DNA of 64,000 bases from Actinobacteria bacterium IMCC26077 (GTDB lineage: Bacteria > Actinomycetota > Actinomycetes > Nanopelagicales > Nanopelagicaceae): positions 248,001 to 312,000 of the forward strand of contig CP015606.1 of NCBI GenBank assembly GCA_002284915.1, read 5' to 3'. Below, one piece after another: positions 16,173-26,021 of the stretch. The translations under genes were made by a program, and so were the position numbers. Under the pieces are notes generated by a model. The model made no database searches. It was not told the origin of the DNA and saw nothing but the letters and a program-made list of their open reading frames with translations. Numbering within the stretch: the first letter of the stretch is position 1; each line of letters begins with the position of its first letter.

Positions 16173-18061
16173 TAGTTGGACCCGCCTTTCATTCCGGCTA
16201 ACTCTTCTTCGGTGAAGTACTTCGAGAGTTCACTCTTTTCAAAGAGGCCAGAGAGCTCGTCTGGAAGGAGCTTCGCCTTCTGTTGCTCACACTTGATTCC
16301 CTCGCCATCAACAGAGGTGACGTTATTTACTTGGCGCCACTTCGAATCCATCTTCGGAAAATCTTCGCGAGTATGTCCGCCGCGTGATTCCTCACGGACG
16401 AGCGCCGAACGTGCCATCGCTTCCGAGACAAGAAGCATGTTCTCGAGATCAAGCGCTAAGTGGAAGCCAGGGTTGAATTCACGCCCACCAGTTACAGAGA
16501 CGTTCTTGATTCGTTGTCGGAACTTCCCCAATTTCTCAATTGATTCTTCGAGTTCCTTCTTGGTACGGATGATGCCAACTAAATCATTAGTTGTCTGCTG
16601 CAACTCTTGATGGATTGTGTAGGGGTTCTCACCGCCCGTGCGTGTAAATGGAGCGTTTAATCGCTCTTGAGCGCGCTTGATGGTTTCATCCGAGAGCGAT
16701 GCTCGTCCTGTTGCGCCCTGAAGATATGCCACCGCACCCATACCGGCGCGACGTCCAAAGACGAGTAGATCAGAGAGCGAGTTTCCACCAAGGCGATTCG
16801 AGCCATGCATGCCTCCAGCAACTTCACCTGCTGCGAAAAGGCCTTGTAGCCCAACAGCTGCTGCGGTATCAGGATCTACTTGGACTCCACCCATCACGTA
16901 GTGACAGGTAGGGCCAACTTCCATCGGCTGCTCAGTGATATCGACATCAGCCAACTCTTTAAATTGATGCCACATGCTCGGGAGGCGACGCTTAATCTCT
17001 TCGGCTGGAAGGCGCTTGGATACATCGAGGAAGACACCGCCATGAGGTGAACCACGACCCGCCTTGACTTCAGAGTTGATTGCGCGAGCAACTTCATCAC
17101 GAGGAAGCAACTCTGGCGGACGACGATTGTTCGCTTGATCTTTATACCAACGATCAGCTTCTTCTTCAGTATCTGCATACTTATCTCTGAAGACTTCTGG
17201 AATGTAATCAAACATGAAACGTCGACCTTCAGAGTTGGTAAGCACGCCACCATCTCCACGAACCGACTCAGTTACCAGAATGCCTCGTACCGAAGGTGGC
17301 CAGACCATTCCAGTTGGATGGAATTGCACAAACTCCATATCAATCAATTTGCTGCCGGCGCGAAGGGCTAGCGCGTGGCCATCGCCCGTGCCTTCCCACG
17401 AGTTACTAGTCACCTTAAAGCTCTTACCAATGCCACCAGTTGCAAGAATGACTGCACCAGCCTCAAAAAGTAGCTCAGCCCCACTCTCGCGACGGTATCC
17501 ATAGACTCCGGCGGCTTTGCCGTTCTCAACGAGAACATCGGTGATGGTCACTTCAGCGAAAACTCGAATGTGCGATTCCATATCGCCATGGTTCTTACCA
17601 TCTTGTTGTTGAAGAGCAACAATTCGCTGTTGCATCGTCCGAATTAATTCAAGTCCAGTCCGATCACCAACGTGAGCAAGGCGTGGATACTCGTGGCCAC
17701 CGAAATTTCGTTGAGAAATCTTCCCCTCTTGGGTGCGATCAAAGAGCGCACCCCACATCTCTAATTCCCAGACGCGCTCAGGTGATTCCTTCGCGTGCAG
17801 TTCGGCCATTCGCCAGTTATTAAGGAACTTTCCGCCACGCATCGTGTCGCGGAAATGAACCTGCCAATTATCGGATGAATTCACATTACCCATTGCAGCG
17901 GCAATTCCACCCTCAGCCATAACAGTATGGGCTTTGCCAAAGAGTGACTTACAAATAATGGCGACTTTAAAGCCCGCTTCGCGCGCTTCAACCGCAGCGC
18001 GCAATCCCGCACCGCCAGCGCCGATTACTACTACATCGTATGAATAACGTTCAATGCTCAT
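16172..18061 (-). CDS. sdhA: succinate dehydrogenase flavoprotein subunit
   Basis: A 629-residue FAD subunit that oxidises succinate to fumarate. The FAD motif VVVIGAGGAGLRAAVEA opens the protein. GKAHTVMAEGGIAAAMG carries the expected covalent-flavin His. Substrate and active-site stretches include FVQFHPTG, RGDGGVLTN and GGVQVDPD, followed by GLFAAGEVAGGMHG. Length is normal. Order is sdhC-sdhA-sdhB, with 19 bases after sdhC. Confidence 0.95.
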   Translation of the reverse strand: MSIERYSYDVVVIGAGGAGLRAAVEAREAGFKVAIICKSLFGKAHTVMAEGGIAAAMGNVNSSDNWQVHFRDTMRGGKFLNNWRMAELHAKESPERVWELEMWGALFDRTQEGKISQRNFGGHEYPRLAHVGDRTGLELIRTMQQRIVALQQQDGKNHGDMESHIRVFAEVTITDVLVENGKAAGVYGYRRESGAELLFEAGAVILATGGIGKSFKVTSNSWEGTGDGHALALRAGSKLIDMEFVQFHPTGMVWPPSVRGILVTESVRGDGGVLTNSEGRRFMFDYIPEVFRDKYADTEEEADRWYKDQANNRRPPELLPRDEVARAINSEVKAGRGSPHGGVFLDVSKRLPAEEIKRRLPSMWHQFKELADVDITEQPMEVGPTCHYVMGGVQVDPDTAAAVGLQGLFAAGEVAGGMHGSNRLGGNSLSDLLVFGRRAGMGAVAYLQGATGRASLSDETIKRAQERLNAPFTRTGGENPYTIHQELQQTTNDLVGIIRTKKELEESIEKLGKFRQRIKNVSVTGGREFNPGFHLALDLENMLLVSEAMARSALVREESRGGHTREDFPKMDSKWRQVNNVTSVDGEGIKCEQQKAKLLPDELSGLFEKSELSKYFTEEELAGMKGGSN

Positions 18062-18080
18062 CGTTTTATCCCCGTATTTC

Positions 18081-18881
18081 TCAGAAGAAGAAGTAGTTCG
18101 TGATTGCGCCTGTTGAAACTAACCGAACATAGAGATCGGCGAGCGCCACACCAAATAGTGAGACCCAAGCGAATTTAGCGTGATGATGATTGAGAATGGA
18201 GATACGCGTCCATAACTTGTAGCGGAATGGATGCTTCGAGAAGTGTCGTAGTCGACCACCAACTGTATGGCGACAGGTATGACATGAGAGCGAGTAAAGC
18301 CAGAGAAGAGTTGCATTCGCAAGGAGTACCAGGGTTCCAACGCTCATTCCAAAACCACCATCGGGACCATGGAACGCAAGGAACGCGTCGTAAGTCAAAA
18401 TGATGTTAAAGATTAAGCCGGCATAGAAGAACCAACGATGCCCGTTCTGCAAGATAAGCGGTTGCTTGGTCTCACCGGTGTATTTCTTGTGTGGTTCAGC
18501 AACGGCACAGGCTGGTGGTGATTGCCAGAATGAACGGTAATACGCCTTGCGGTAGTAGTAGCAAGTAAGTCGGAAGCCGAGCGGGAAGATAAGAATCAAT
18601 AGCGCAGGCGAGATTGCAAATCCCCCGAGCGATGCCGGCGCGAGCGAGCCAAAGAGTTGTGATCCGGGTACGCATGCATCAGAGAGACATGGTGAGTAGA
18701 AAGGTGAAATCAATTCACCCTTCTCTACGAAATAATGTTTATTCTCGAAGGCACGGAATGTCGCATAAATAATGAAGCTCACGAGAACGAAGACTGTTGC
18801 TGCAGGTTGTAACCACCAACGATCAGTTCGAAGCGTGCGCTCTTTAATGGACGCGCGATGTTCGGCGTGAACTCCAGCCAT
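18081..18881 (-). CDS. sdhC: succinate dehydrogenase membrane anchor (Sdh1-type cytochrome b subunit)
   Basis: A 266-residue protein with about five hydrophobic helices, which seats the complex in the membrane and passes electrons to the quinone. Several histidines suitable as haem ligands are visible (NGHRWFFYAG, SLSCHTCRH, LNHHHAKFAW). The size and the single anchor match the actinobacterial Sdh1 complex, not the two-subunit SdhCD type. The frame opens at an ATG at 18899, but GTAGGTACGAA precedes ATG 18881, which is preferred. It is the first gene of the operon. Confidence 0.88.
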   Translation of the reverse strand: MAGVHAEHRASIKERTLRTDRWWLQPAATVFVLVSFIIYATFRAFENKHYFVEKGELISPFYSPCLSDACVPGSQLFGSLAPASLGGFAISPALLILIFPLGFRLTCYYYRKAYYRSFWQSPPACAVAEPHKKYTGETKQPLILQNGHRWFFYAGLIFNIILTYDAFLAFHGPDGGFGMSVGTLVLLANATLLWLYSLSCHTCRHTVGGRLRHFSKHPFRYKLWTRISILNHHHAKFAWVSLFGVALADLYVRLVSTGAITNYFFF

Positions 18882-19019
18882 TTCGTACCTACCCCACATC
18901 TGTCGCCGGATTTGTTATCGGCTTTAGGGCGCTATTTTCGCGCTCTTTTGGGGTCCTACGCCATACAAATGGTGGGTTCGCGCAGGGTGAAGTTGCCCAC
19001 AAGCTAGCTGAAATTCTGG

Positions 19020-19102
19020 CGGAGGGCGAGGGATTTGAACCCTCGAAGGTTTCCCTTGCCGGTTTTCAAGACCGGTGCACTCGGCCGCTATGCGAGCCCT
19101 CC
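19020..19102 (-). tRNA. tRNA-Ser (anticodon UGA)
   Basis: An 83-base type II tRNA with acceptor stem GGAGGGC/GCCCTCC and discriminator G. The anticodon arm CCGGT-CTTGAAA-ACCGG gives UGA, reading UCA/UCG/UCU. The variable arm is AAGGGAAACCTT. It lies 138 bases upstream of sdhC on the same strand. Confidence 0.95.
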
Positions 19103-19144
19103 ACGGCAAAATCTACCGGATGTGGCGAGCGGGCAGCGAATCAA

Positions 19145-19909
19145 CTACTGAAAGGCCCAGCCGCCATCGCAGAGAATCGATTGGCCGGTGATGAAGGAGG
19201 CATCAGCGCTGACCAAGAAAGAGACGAGGTTGGCAATATCAACTGGCATACCTAAACGCTTAAGGGATTGTGAATCCAAAATCATCTTATGTAATGCAGC
19301 TACATCACCGTACGCAGCTTGATCGGGAGTAGTGATTGCCCCCGGCAAGATCGCATTGACGCGAATCTCGGACGAGCCAAGCTCACGAGCCAGGACGCGA
19401 CCGAAGCCAATGAGCGCTGCCTTTGCTGCCGTGTAATGGCTATTGCCTTCCATGCCAATCGACACTCGAATTGATGAGATGTTGACGATACTTCGATAAC
19501 TTCCAGGAACGCTGTACTTATCAAATGCTTTACAACATAAGAAGACGCCCTTCAAATTGGTATCACTAACTTCGTCCCAGGCGCGCTCATCTATCTCTCG
19601 AAAAGTAATTGCGGAAGCGACTGATGTTGCCGCGTTATTTACTAAGACACTCGGCGCGCCAAGATCTGCGGTCACCGATGCAAACATCTTCTCGATTTCA
19701 GCAGACTTAGATACATCACATTGATAGATCTCTGCCTTGCCACCAGTTGCGCTGATCTCTTCTCTGACCTGTTGGGCATCAGATTTCTCTTGCTCAGAGT
19801 AATAATTGATGGCAACCGGAAATCCATCAGAAGCTAACCGAAGCGCAATAGCAGCGCCAATGTTTCGTGAAGCTCCCGTGATTACCGCTGAACCTTTGGC
19901 ATATGTCAT
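19145..19909 (-). CDS. SDR family oxidoreductase (FabG-like)
   Basis: A 254-residue classical short-chain dehydrogenase. The NAD(P) motif GASRNIGAAIA is at residues 12-22. NNAAT follows, then the catalytic Ser in VNISSIRVS and Tyr/Lys in HYTAAKAAL. The proline-glycine turn LPGAITTP and the C-terminal ITGQSILCDGGW are typical of 3-oxoacyl-ACP reductase-like enzymes. An N-I pair in the cofactor loop hints at NADPH use. The substrate is unknown. It lies 18 bases below the HAD gene in the pheA-serS-HAD-SDR run. Confidence 0.85.
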   Translation of the reverse strand: MTYAKGSAVITGASRNIGAAIALRLASDGFPVAINYYSEQEKSDAQQVREEISATGGKAEIYQCDVSKSAEIEKMFASVTADLGAPSVLVNNAATSVASAITFREIDERAWDEVSDTNLKGVFLCCKAFDKYSVPGSYRSIVNISSIRVSIGMEGNSHYTAAKAALIGFGRVLARELGSSEIRVNAILPGAITTPDQAAYGDVAALHKMILDSQSLKRLGMPVDIANLVSFLVSADASFITGQSILCDGGWAFQ

Positions 19910-19927
19910 AGCGGTACTCTCTGCTAT

Positions 19928-20749
19928 TTATTCAGGGAGCGCAAGCAATTCTTCGATGACTTGAGCAACGCCGTCCTCATTACATTCTGGAGCGATGCCC
20001 GTGGCAATGGCATGTGTTGATGGATGTCCGGACTTCATTGCATATGAGCGCCCCGACCAAGCCAGCATCGACAGGTCGTTGGGGTTATCGCCAAAAGTCA
20101 CCGCATCCTCAGCAGAAATCTTTAGCTCGGCGGCGACTCTTGCCAGAGTACTTCCCTTGCTCACTCCTTGAGCTGAGATCTCCAAGAGTGATTCGTTTGG
20201 ATTTGAATGCGTCACTGTAAGGAACTCACCAACGCTCGCATCGGCTAACGCAAGCATTTCATCGGCCGATACCTCTTCGCTCTCGCTACGTACGAGAAAT
20301 TTAATTGCCGGCTTGCTTAAGTGCTCCTCAATCAGAGATACCCCTCGATCATCCTGCCCTTTATCCCATCGTGGGTTGTAACGCGCCTCACGGTGAAACC
20401 CATCAAAATTCTCAACCGCAAAGGTTGCTCCAGGAATCACTTTCCGTAACGCCGCTGCCCCTTTTATTAACTCTTTAGGATCGATAAGCCAGGATTCCAG
20501 AATTGTTTCCGCGCGGAAGTCGTAGAGAAGCGCACCATTCCCACAGATTCCAGTTCCAAAATCAAAGTTCTCCCTCACTTCGCGCATCCATCGAGGTGGT
20601 CGACCAGTGACGAAAAAGATTGCCACTCCTAAGTCATGAGCGGCAGTGAACGCCTCGATTGTGCGCTGCGAGATTGGGCGATCAAATGGAATGATGGTTC
20701 CATCTAAATCAGTTCCGATAAGTTTTGGTCGCTTCAATCCGGAGATCAC
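19928..20749 (-). CDS. HAD superfamily hydrolase, Cof-type
   Basis: A 273-residue phosphatase of the Cof subfamily (type IIB cap). The aspartate nucleophile motif is IGTDLDGTI, motif [10 protein letters not shown], and motif [14 protein letters not shown]. The cap domain spans about residues 85-195. Members dephosphorylate sugar phosphates, nucleotides or flavin mononucleotide; the target cannot be deduced. The GTG start overlaps the serS stop by four bases (GTGA). Confidence 0.88.
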   Translation of the reverse strand: MISGLKRPKLIGTDLDGTIIPFDRPISQRTIEAFTAAHDLGVAIFFVTGRPPRWMREVRENFDFGTGICGNGALLYDFRAETILESWLIDPKELIKGAAALRKVIPGATFAVENFDGFHREARYNPRWDKGQDDRGVSLIEEHLSKPAIKFLVRSESEEVSADEMLALADASVGEFLTVTHSNPNESLLEISAQGVSKGSTLARVAAELKISAEDAVTFGDNPNDLSMLAWSGRSYAMKSGHPSTHAIATGIAPECNEDGVAQVIEELLALPE

Positions 20750-22005
20750 ACCGGTTCGAATCGAGATTTCCCTAAAAACGGAACAAGCGCTTTAGGGATA
20801 TTTACCGAACCATCGGCTTGCTGATGGTTTTCTAAAATCGCAACTATGATTCGTGGAATAGCACAAAGCGTTCCATTAAGGGTTGCCACTGGCCGAGTAC
20901 CAGCAGAATCTTTATAGCGAATATTTAATCTTCGGCTCTGAAACTCAGTGCAATTAGAGGTACTCGTCACCTCTCGATAAGCGTTTTGAGTTGGAATCCA
21001 AGCTTCGCAATCGAATTTACGTACGGCGCTCGAGCCGAGATCTCCAGTAGCGACGTCGATGACACGATAAGGGATCTCTAATGCGTCAAGAAATTCTTTC
21101 TCCCAAGCTAAGAGTCGTTCATGTTCGGCAGCTGCATCTTCAGGGGCACAGAACGAGAACATCTCTACCTTGTCGAACTGGTGAACACGAATGATTCCCC
21201 GAGTATCTTTTCCGTATGTTCCAGCTTCACGTCTAAAGCATGATGAGAAACCTGCATACCTGAGTGGGAACTTTTCGCTATCAAGAATTTCATCCATGTG
21301 ATAGGCCGCAAGTGGTACTTCACTTGTTCCGACTAGATAGAAATCATCTTGCTCGAGATGAAAAACATTCTCGGCCGCCTGCCCTAAGAATCCAGTTCCT
21401 TCCATGGCATGCGGTTTGACTAAGACTGGCGGCACTACAGGGATAAAACCAGCCGCGACCGCCTTTGCCATTGCTAAGTTGATAAGTGCGAATTCCAAAA
21501 GCGCGCCATTACCGGTGAGGTAGTAGAAGCGAGAGCCAGATACCTTTGCCCCTCGCTCAGTATCAATAGCACCGAGTATCTTCCCCAATTCAACGTGGTC
21601 TTTTGGGGTAAAAGCAAAGGTTGGCGGCTTACCAATCTCTTCAAGAACTACAAAATCTTCCTCGCCACCTATTGGCGCGCGAGCATCTGCGATATTCGCC
21701 AACTCACCCAACACCTGATCTGCGTGCGTTTCAGCCTCGGCCCTTTTCGCATCAGCCTCTTTCACCGCAGCTGCAAGCTCCTTGGCTTGGGCCAGTAGCG
21801 CGTTTTTCTCATCGCCCTTTGCGCCGCCAATACTCTTCGAGAGCGCATTCTGCTCGGCACGAACGCGTTCAAACTCGACAATCGTATTTCTCCGTTGTTG
21901 ATCTGCTGCAATTGCCGCATCTACCAACTCCACGCTTGCGCCCCGAACTCGTTGCGATGCACGAACGAGATCAGGATTTTCGCGAAGTAGTTTCAGGTCA
22001 ATCAC
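20746..22005 (-). CDS. serS: seryl-tRNA synthetase
   Basis: A 419-residue class II synthetase charging tRNA-Ser, two of whose genes lie in this window. The N-terminal coiled-coil arm covers about residues 28-100. The catalytic core shows FEFAL-like [10 protein letters not shown], motif 2 ([18 protein letters not shown]) and motif 3 ([19 protein letters not shown]). The start is GTG, right after the pheA stop (TAAGTG). The length is normal. Confidence 0.97.
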   Translation of the reverse strand: MIDLKLLRENPDLVRASQRVRGASVELVDAAIAADQQRRNTIVEFERVRAEQNALSKSIGGAKGDEKNALLAQAKELAAAVKEADAKRAEAETHADQVLGELANIADARAPIGGEEDFVVLEEIGKPPTFAFTPKDHVELGKILGAIDTERGAKVSGSRFYYLTGNGALLEFALINLAMAKAVAAGFIPVVPPVLVKPHAMEGTGFLGQAAENVFHLEQDDFYLVGTSEVPLAAYHMDEILDSEKFPLRYAGFSSCFRREAGTYGKDTRGIIRVHQFDKVEMFSFCAPEDAAAEHERLLAWEKEFLDALEIPYRVIDVATGDLGSSAVRKFDCEAWIPTQNAYREVTSTSNCTEFQSRRLNIRYKDSAGTRPVATLNGTLCAIPRIIVAILENHQQADGSVNIPKALVPFLGKSRFEPV

Positions 22006-22926
22006 TTATGCTCGTTCTCCTTTGCGAACAGCGCTCAACCATTTATCCGCAGACTGGAAGGCGCTATCGGTCATACCTTTGGTAGATGTTGGCGCAACTT
22101 TATCTGCACGTGGATACGAGCCAAGGAATCGCACTTCAGCACAGATTCGATGTAAGGCCTTTAACGTATCCCCAACACGTTCTTCTTCAATATGACCCTC
22201 TGCATCAACAATAAAGTGATACTGACCAAGTTCACTTCCAGTTGGTCGCGATTGAATGAAAGTGAGATTGACACCGCGAACTGCAAACTCGGTCAAGATC
22301 TCCAATAACGCACCAGAGTGATCTGCAGCAATGAAGATTGCTAGCGACGTTCGATCATGTCCGGTAAGGGCAGGTATCGTTCCCAACTTCGAGATAAGCA
22401 CGAACCGGGTAACTGCACCATTACGATCCCCAATATTGCGTTCGATGACCTCAAGCCCATAATGAGTTGCTGCGACTTCAGCCGCAATCGCACCATCGGC
22501 ATCACCCTTTGCGACACTTTCAGCGCCGGCAGCAGTTGAATTTGTCATGACAACTTCTGCATGCGGAAGGTTCTTTGCGATGAATTCACGACATTGCGCC
22601 TCAGCATGTGGATGGGTGGCAACGCGTTTGATATCTCGGAGTGTGACTCCTGGCTTCACCATGAGCGCAAATGAAACCTGGAGAACTTGCTCGCCGATGA
22701 TCATCAAGGGCTCACCGACTGCCAACTCATCGAGCGTGCGCGCTACTACTCCCTCGACCGAATTCTCGATAGGAACCAACGCATAATCGCTGTCACCATT
22801 ACGGACCGATTCCAGCGCCGCCGTCACATTTGCGGCAGGTAGCGCGCTATCGCCACTCTTTAATAGAGGTGTAAGCGCTGCCTCGGTAAAGGTTCCGGCA
22901 GGTCCGAGATAGGTGTAGCGGGACAT
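22006..22926 (-). CDS. pheA: prephenate dehydratase
   Basis: A 306-residue enzyme converting prephenate to phenylpyruvate in phenylalanine synthesis. The catalytic domain (1-185) starts YLGPAGTFTEAA and contains VPIENSVEGVV and the conserved DRNGAVTRFVL region. An ACT regulatory domain (about 195-275) has SLAIFIAADHSGALLEIL and SRPTGSELGQYHFIVD, consistent with feedback by phenylalanine. TAGAGT lies 7 bases before the ATG, so a leaderless message is likely. It heads a run into serS. Confidence 0.93.
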   Translation of the reverse strand: MSRYTYLGPAGTFTEAALTPLLKSGDSALPAANVTAALESVRNGDSDYALVPIENSVEGVVARTLDELAVGEPLMIIGEQVLQVSFALMVKPGVTLRDIKRVATHPHAEAQCREFIAKNLPHAEVVMTNSTAAGAESVAKGDADGAIAAEVAATHYGLEVIERNIGDRNGAVTRFVLISKLGTIPALTGHDRTSLAIFIAADHSGALLEILTEFAVRGVNLTFIQSRPTGSELGQYHFIVDAEGHIEEERVGDTLKALHRICAEVRFLGSYPRADKVAPTSTKGMTDSAFQSADKWLSAVRKGERA

Positions 22927-22933
22927 ATAGAAA

Positions 22934-22939
22934 ACTCTA
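22934..22939 (-). promoter_or_regulatory. candidate -10 box for leaderless pheA mRNA
   Basis: TAGAGT (TANNNT) on the minus strand, 7 bases before ATG 22926. There is no Shine-Dalgarno in the gap. Confidence 0.45.
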
Positions 22940-22978
22940 CGCGATTTGGAGTGTCCGAGGGGGCCTTGAGACGCCGAG

Positions 22979-22984
22979 TAGCAT
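22979..22984 (+). promoter_or_regulatory. candidate -10 box for leaderless PP2C phosphatase mRNA
   Basis: TAGCAT with a 6-base spacer to ATG 22991. The divergent pheA box lies 40 bases away, so the two promoters are nearly back to back. Confidence 0.5.
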
Positions 22985-22990
22985 GGCTAT

Positions 22991-23767
22991 ATGAGCCAAT
23001 ATTTTCAGAGCGTTGCGCTCTCTGATGTCGGCTTACATCGTACCGAGAATGAAGATTCGGGTTGGGCCGGCGGTAAAGTCCTCGCAGTCGCCGATGGATT
23101 GGGTGGTCACGCAGCTGGTGAAATCGCCTCATCACTAGCAATCAAGCGCATCTCACTACTCGAAAAAGTCTCCTTAAACCAACGAAATGCGGAAACTACC
23201 GCTGTTGAAACCTACTTAGAAATCAACGCTGCACTTGCCCTCGAGATGAAGAATCATAATGAATTACGAGGAATGGGCACCACGCTCACTACGCTGATGA
23301 TTGGCAAGGAGAAATGTTTCCTTGCACATTTAGGCGATTCGCGCGCGTACCTCATTCGTGACAAGAAGATCATTCAACTAACAAAAGATCACACCGTTGT
23401 TCAAGAGCTCCTCGATCAGGGTCGAATTTCTCCCGATGAGGTCGAAGGCCATCCGCAACGTTCTTTCATCACAAAGGCTTTGATGGGTGCAGCTCAACAT
23501 GAGCGACCCGACTTTGTCGAACTAGAGCTAAATGAAGGAGACGCTCTCTTACTCTGTTCTGATGGTTTAGCGGGAATCGTTGATGAGAAGAAAATTTTGA
23601 AGGCAATCGACACTTATGGAATTAGCGCTGAAACTCTCAGTGAACTTAAAGAATTGGCATATAAAAAAGGTGCGCCAGATAATCTAACCATTATCCTTGC
23701 CACTATTACTTCAAAGAAAGTTCCTCATCCTGGTTTTATAGGCGCAGCTGTGGGCGGTGACAAATGA
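22991..23767 (+). CDS. pstP: PP2C-type serine/threonine phosphatase (PstP-like)
   Basis: A 258-residue metal-dependent phosphatase that reverses PASTA-kinase phosphorylation of cell-wall and division proteins. Metal-site motifs are RTENEDSGW, VADGLGGHAAGE, HLGDSRAYLIR, LLLCSDGLAG and DNLTIIL. Actinobacterial PstP usually continues into a transmembrane helix and extracytoplasmic tail; this protein stops right after the catalytic domain, so it should be soluble. It overlaps the kinase gene by four bases. The FHA, rodA, pbpA and pknA genes normally around it are absent. Confidence 0.9.
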   Translation: MSQYFQSVALSDVGLHRTENEDSGWAGGKVLAVADGLGGHAAGEIASSLAIKRISLLEKVSLNQRNAETTAVETYLEINAALALEMKNHNELRGMGTTLTTLMIGKEKCFLAHLGDSRAYLIRDKKIIQLTKDHTVVQELLDQGRISPDEVEGHPQRSFITKALMGAAQHERPDFVELELNEGDALLLCSDGLAGIVDEKKILKAIDTYGISAETLSELKELAYKKGAPDNLTIILATITSKKVPHPGFIGAAVGGDK

Positions 23768-25350
23768 CTCGAATACTTGCTAATCGATATGAGGTTGGTG
23801 AACTCATTGGAGCTGGCGGAATGGCCGATGTATTCGAAGGCCGAGACACAAGGTTGTCGCGCCCCGTAGCGATAAAGATTCTTAGAAGCGACCTAGCGCG
23901 TGATCCGGCATTCCTTGCTCGATTTAGACGTGAAGCGCAAGCCGCTGCTGGCTTAAATCATCCGGCAATCGTCTCAGTTTATGACACTGGTGAAGAGGGA
24001 ACTGATGGTGGTGTTTTGCCATACATCGTCATGGAACAAGTAAATGGGAAAACGATTCGCGAAGTCATCCGAAGCGGTGAACGCCTGCCATTTAGTAGAG
24101 CAATCGCCGTCGTTCGCGGGATATTAGAAGCATTGGAATACTCACATCGAAATGGAATTGTTCATCGCGATATCAAGCCCGCGAACGTGATGCTCACCTC
24201 CGGTGGTGATGTGAAGGTGATGGATTTTGGCATAGCTCGAGCGCTCGATGATGCAAGTGCGACCGTCACTCATGCGTGGACTGTTGTTGGCACCGCAAAT
24301 TACCTTTCCCCCGAACAAGCTCGAGGAGAGGTCGCTGACTCACGAAGTGATATCTACTCAGTCGGATGTCTTCTCTACGAATTACTAACCGGACGACCCC
24401 CATTTCTAGGGGATACTCCCGTTGCAATTGCTTATCAACATGTCTCGGCTGAGTATCTCCCCGTTTCAGAGCTCACTGAGGAGTTACCCGCAGGAATCGA
24501 TAACATCATCTCTGGCGCGCTTTCAAAAGACCCCCTTGCTCGCTATCAAAGCGCGAGCGAGATGCTCGAAGATATCAATCGCCTAGATCGAGGCGAAGAG
24601 GTAAAGAAGAAGATTAAGAATCCAAAGCGGAGAAACCTGATTATCGGTGCGGTAGTTGCTGCCTTAATTCTCATCGCATCAGGCGGATATCTCATTTCGC
24701 AAATTCCCGCCCCAGTATCGGTGGTTGCTCTCGCGGATGTATCTGGGCTTACTGAAAGGCAGGCGCGTGAGGCCCTCGCTGGATTCACAATCATCGTTGA
24801 GCGAGCGCCAGACCCGCGAGTTCCGGCAGATCGTGTGGCATCGCAGACCCCAAGCGCAGGTAGCAAAGTTTCACCTGGCAGCGAAGTGCAAATTATCCTC
24901 TCGGATGGCCCCGGGAAAACTTCCATCCCCGCATCACTTATTGGCATCACTTTAGATGAGGCGAAATTAATCCTTGATGGCGCTGGATTGGTGCTCACAA
25001 AGACCAACGCAGTTGAGTCAAGTGAAGCGCCAGGGACGATTGTTGGCGTAGTCCCCGAACCAGGTTCGACCGTGAACGCAGGAAGCGGTGTGGTCTTAAA
25101 TATTGCCAGTGGAAAAGTTTTCGTACCTGATGTTCTTGGTGTTTCCAAGATTCAAGCGACAACGATATTGATTCAAGCTGGCTTTATCCCGAATGTCATT
25201 GAAACTCAAGATGCAGAGCAACCAAGTGGTGTCGTGCTTGCGCAAGCTCCAGCCGCAGATGAGAGCGCAAAAATTGGTTCATCTGTAACTATTACCGTCA
25301 ATATATATAAAGGAGATGCGGCGCCTTCGCCGAGCCCAGCCACTAGCTGA
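23764..25350 (+). CDS. pknB: PASTA-domain serine/threonine kinase
   Basis: A 528-residue membrane kinase sensing peptidoglycan or lipid II. The kinase domain (about 9-272) has the Gly-rich loop GAGGMADV (16-23), Lys38 in VAIKIL, the catalytic HRDIKPAN with Asp136, and DFG with Asp154. One transmembrane helix (about 291-311) leads to three extracellular PASTA domains (each with repeats such as VPDVLGVSKIQA), ending in a Pro/Ser tail. Mycobacterial PknB has four PASTA domains. It is translationally coupled to the phosphatase and faces the next gene tail to tail with a 2-base gap. Confidence 0.95.
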   Translation: MTRILANRYEVGELIGAGGMADVFEGRDTRLSRPVAIKILRSDLARDPAFLARFRREAQAAAGLNHPAIVSVYDTGEEGTDGGVLPYIVMEQVNGKTIREVIRSGERLPFSRAIAVVRGILEALEYSHRNGIVHRDIKPANVMLTSGGDVKVMDFGIARALDDASATVTHAWTVVGTANYLSPEQARGEVADSRSDIYSVGCLLYELLTGRPPFLGDTPVAIAYQHVSAEYLPVSELTEELPAGIDNIISGALSKDPLARYQSASEMLEDINRLDRGEEVKKKIKNPKRRNLIIGAVVAALILIASGGYLISQIPAPVSVVALADVSGLTERQAREALAGFTIIVERAPDPRVPADRVASQTPSAGSKVSPGSEVQIILSDGPGKTSIPASLIGITLDEAKLILDGAGLVLTKTNAVESSEAPGTIVGVVPEPGSTVNAGSGVVLNIASGKVFVPDVLGVSKIQATTILIQAGFIPNVIETQDAEQPSGVVLAQAPAADESAKIGSSVTITVNIYKGDAAPSPSPATS

Positions 25351-25352
25351 TT

Positions 25353-25985
25353 CTATTTACCGATAACTGGAGCTAGCCCTTCAGATTTCTTCACTGCCTC
25401 GCTATCACCACAGAGCTCAAGCCAATTTGCAAGTAGCCGATGACCGCTTTCGGTGAGAACAGATTCAGGATGGAATTGAACTCCATGGATTGGTAGCGAC
25501 TTGTGACATACCGCCATCACCACTCCGCTATCGGTCCAACCTGTAATCTCCAATTCAGATTCTGCCGGAATCGAATCGCGTTCAATAGCAAGCGAGTGGT
25601 ATCTGGTGGCTGTGAAACCATCACGTATTCCATGAAGGACACTTTTATCGTTGTGATGAACCTGTGATGTTTTACCGTGAAGAAGTTCAGGTGCGCGCGA
25701 GACGACGCCACCAAATGCAACTCCGATTGCTTGATGGCCTAAGCAAACACCGAGTAATGGAATCTTCTCGTTTGCACAGAATTTCACAAGCTCGATACTT
25801 GCTCCCGCTTCTTCAGGAATACCTGGTCCCGGGGAGATCAGTACGCCGTCATAATTGCGCGCATCGGTAACAACAACCTCATCGTTACGAAGCACGGTGC
25901 ACTCCGCACCCAGTTGCGCCAAATATTGGACCAGGTTAAAGACGAAAGAGTCGTAGTTATCGACTACTAAAATCTTTGTGGCCAT
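25353..25985 (-). CDS. glutamine amidotransferase of anthranilate / aminodeoxychorismate synthase
   Basis: A 210-residue class I amidotransferase that supplies ammonia to the chorismate-using partner subunit. The N-terminus is ILVVDNYDSFVFNLVQ, the oxyanion loop SPGPGIPEEAG, the nucleophile Cys in LLGVCLGHQAIG, and the catalytic His/Glu in VQFHPESVL. The annotation trpG (Rv0013 position in Mycobacterium) or pabA cannot be separated from sequence alone, since no component I gene is nearby. The frame opens further upstream, but ATG 25985 matches the family start and has AGGATAGGC before it. Confidence 0.9.
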   Translation of the reverse strand: MATKILVVDNYDSFVFNLVQYLAQLGAECTVLRNDEVVVTDARNYDGVLISPGPGIPEEAGASIELVKFCANEKIPLLGVCLGHQAIGVAFGGVVSRAPELLHGKTSQVHHNDKSVLHGIRDGFTATRYHSLAIERDSIPAESELEITGWTDSGVVMAVCHKSLPIHGVQFHPESVLTESGHRLLANWLELCGDSEAVKKSEGLAPVIGK

Positions 25986-26008
25986 GTGCCTATCCTGCCC
26001 GAGTGAGG

Positions 26009-26014
26009 TACGCT
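26009..26014 (+). promoter_or_regulatory. candidate -10 box for leaderless crgA mRNA
   Basis: TACGCT with a 7-base spacer to ATG 26022. No ribosome site lies between them. Confidence 0.45.
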
Positions 26015-26021
26015 TATTCAC

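Noticed and set aside
24546-25148. 200-codon minus-strand frame opposite the PASTA region
   Set aside because: It is fully antisense to well-conserved PASTA domains; its Thr/Ser/Ala-rich composition follows from reading the complement.
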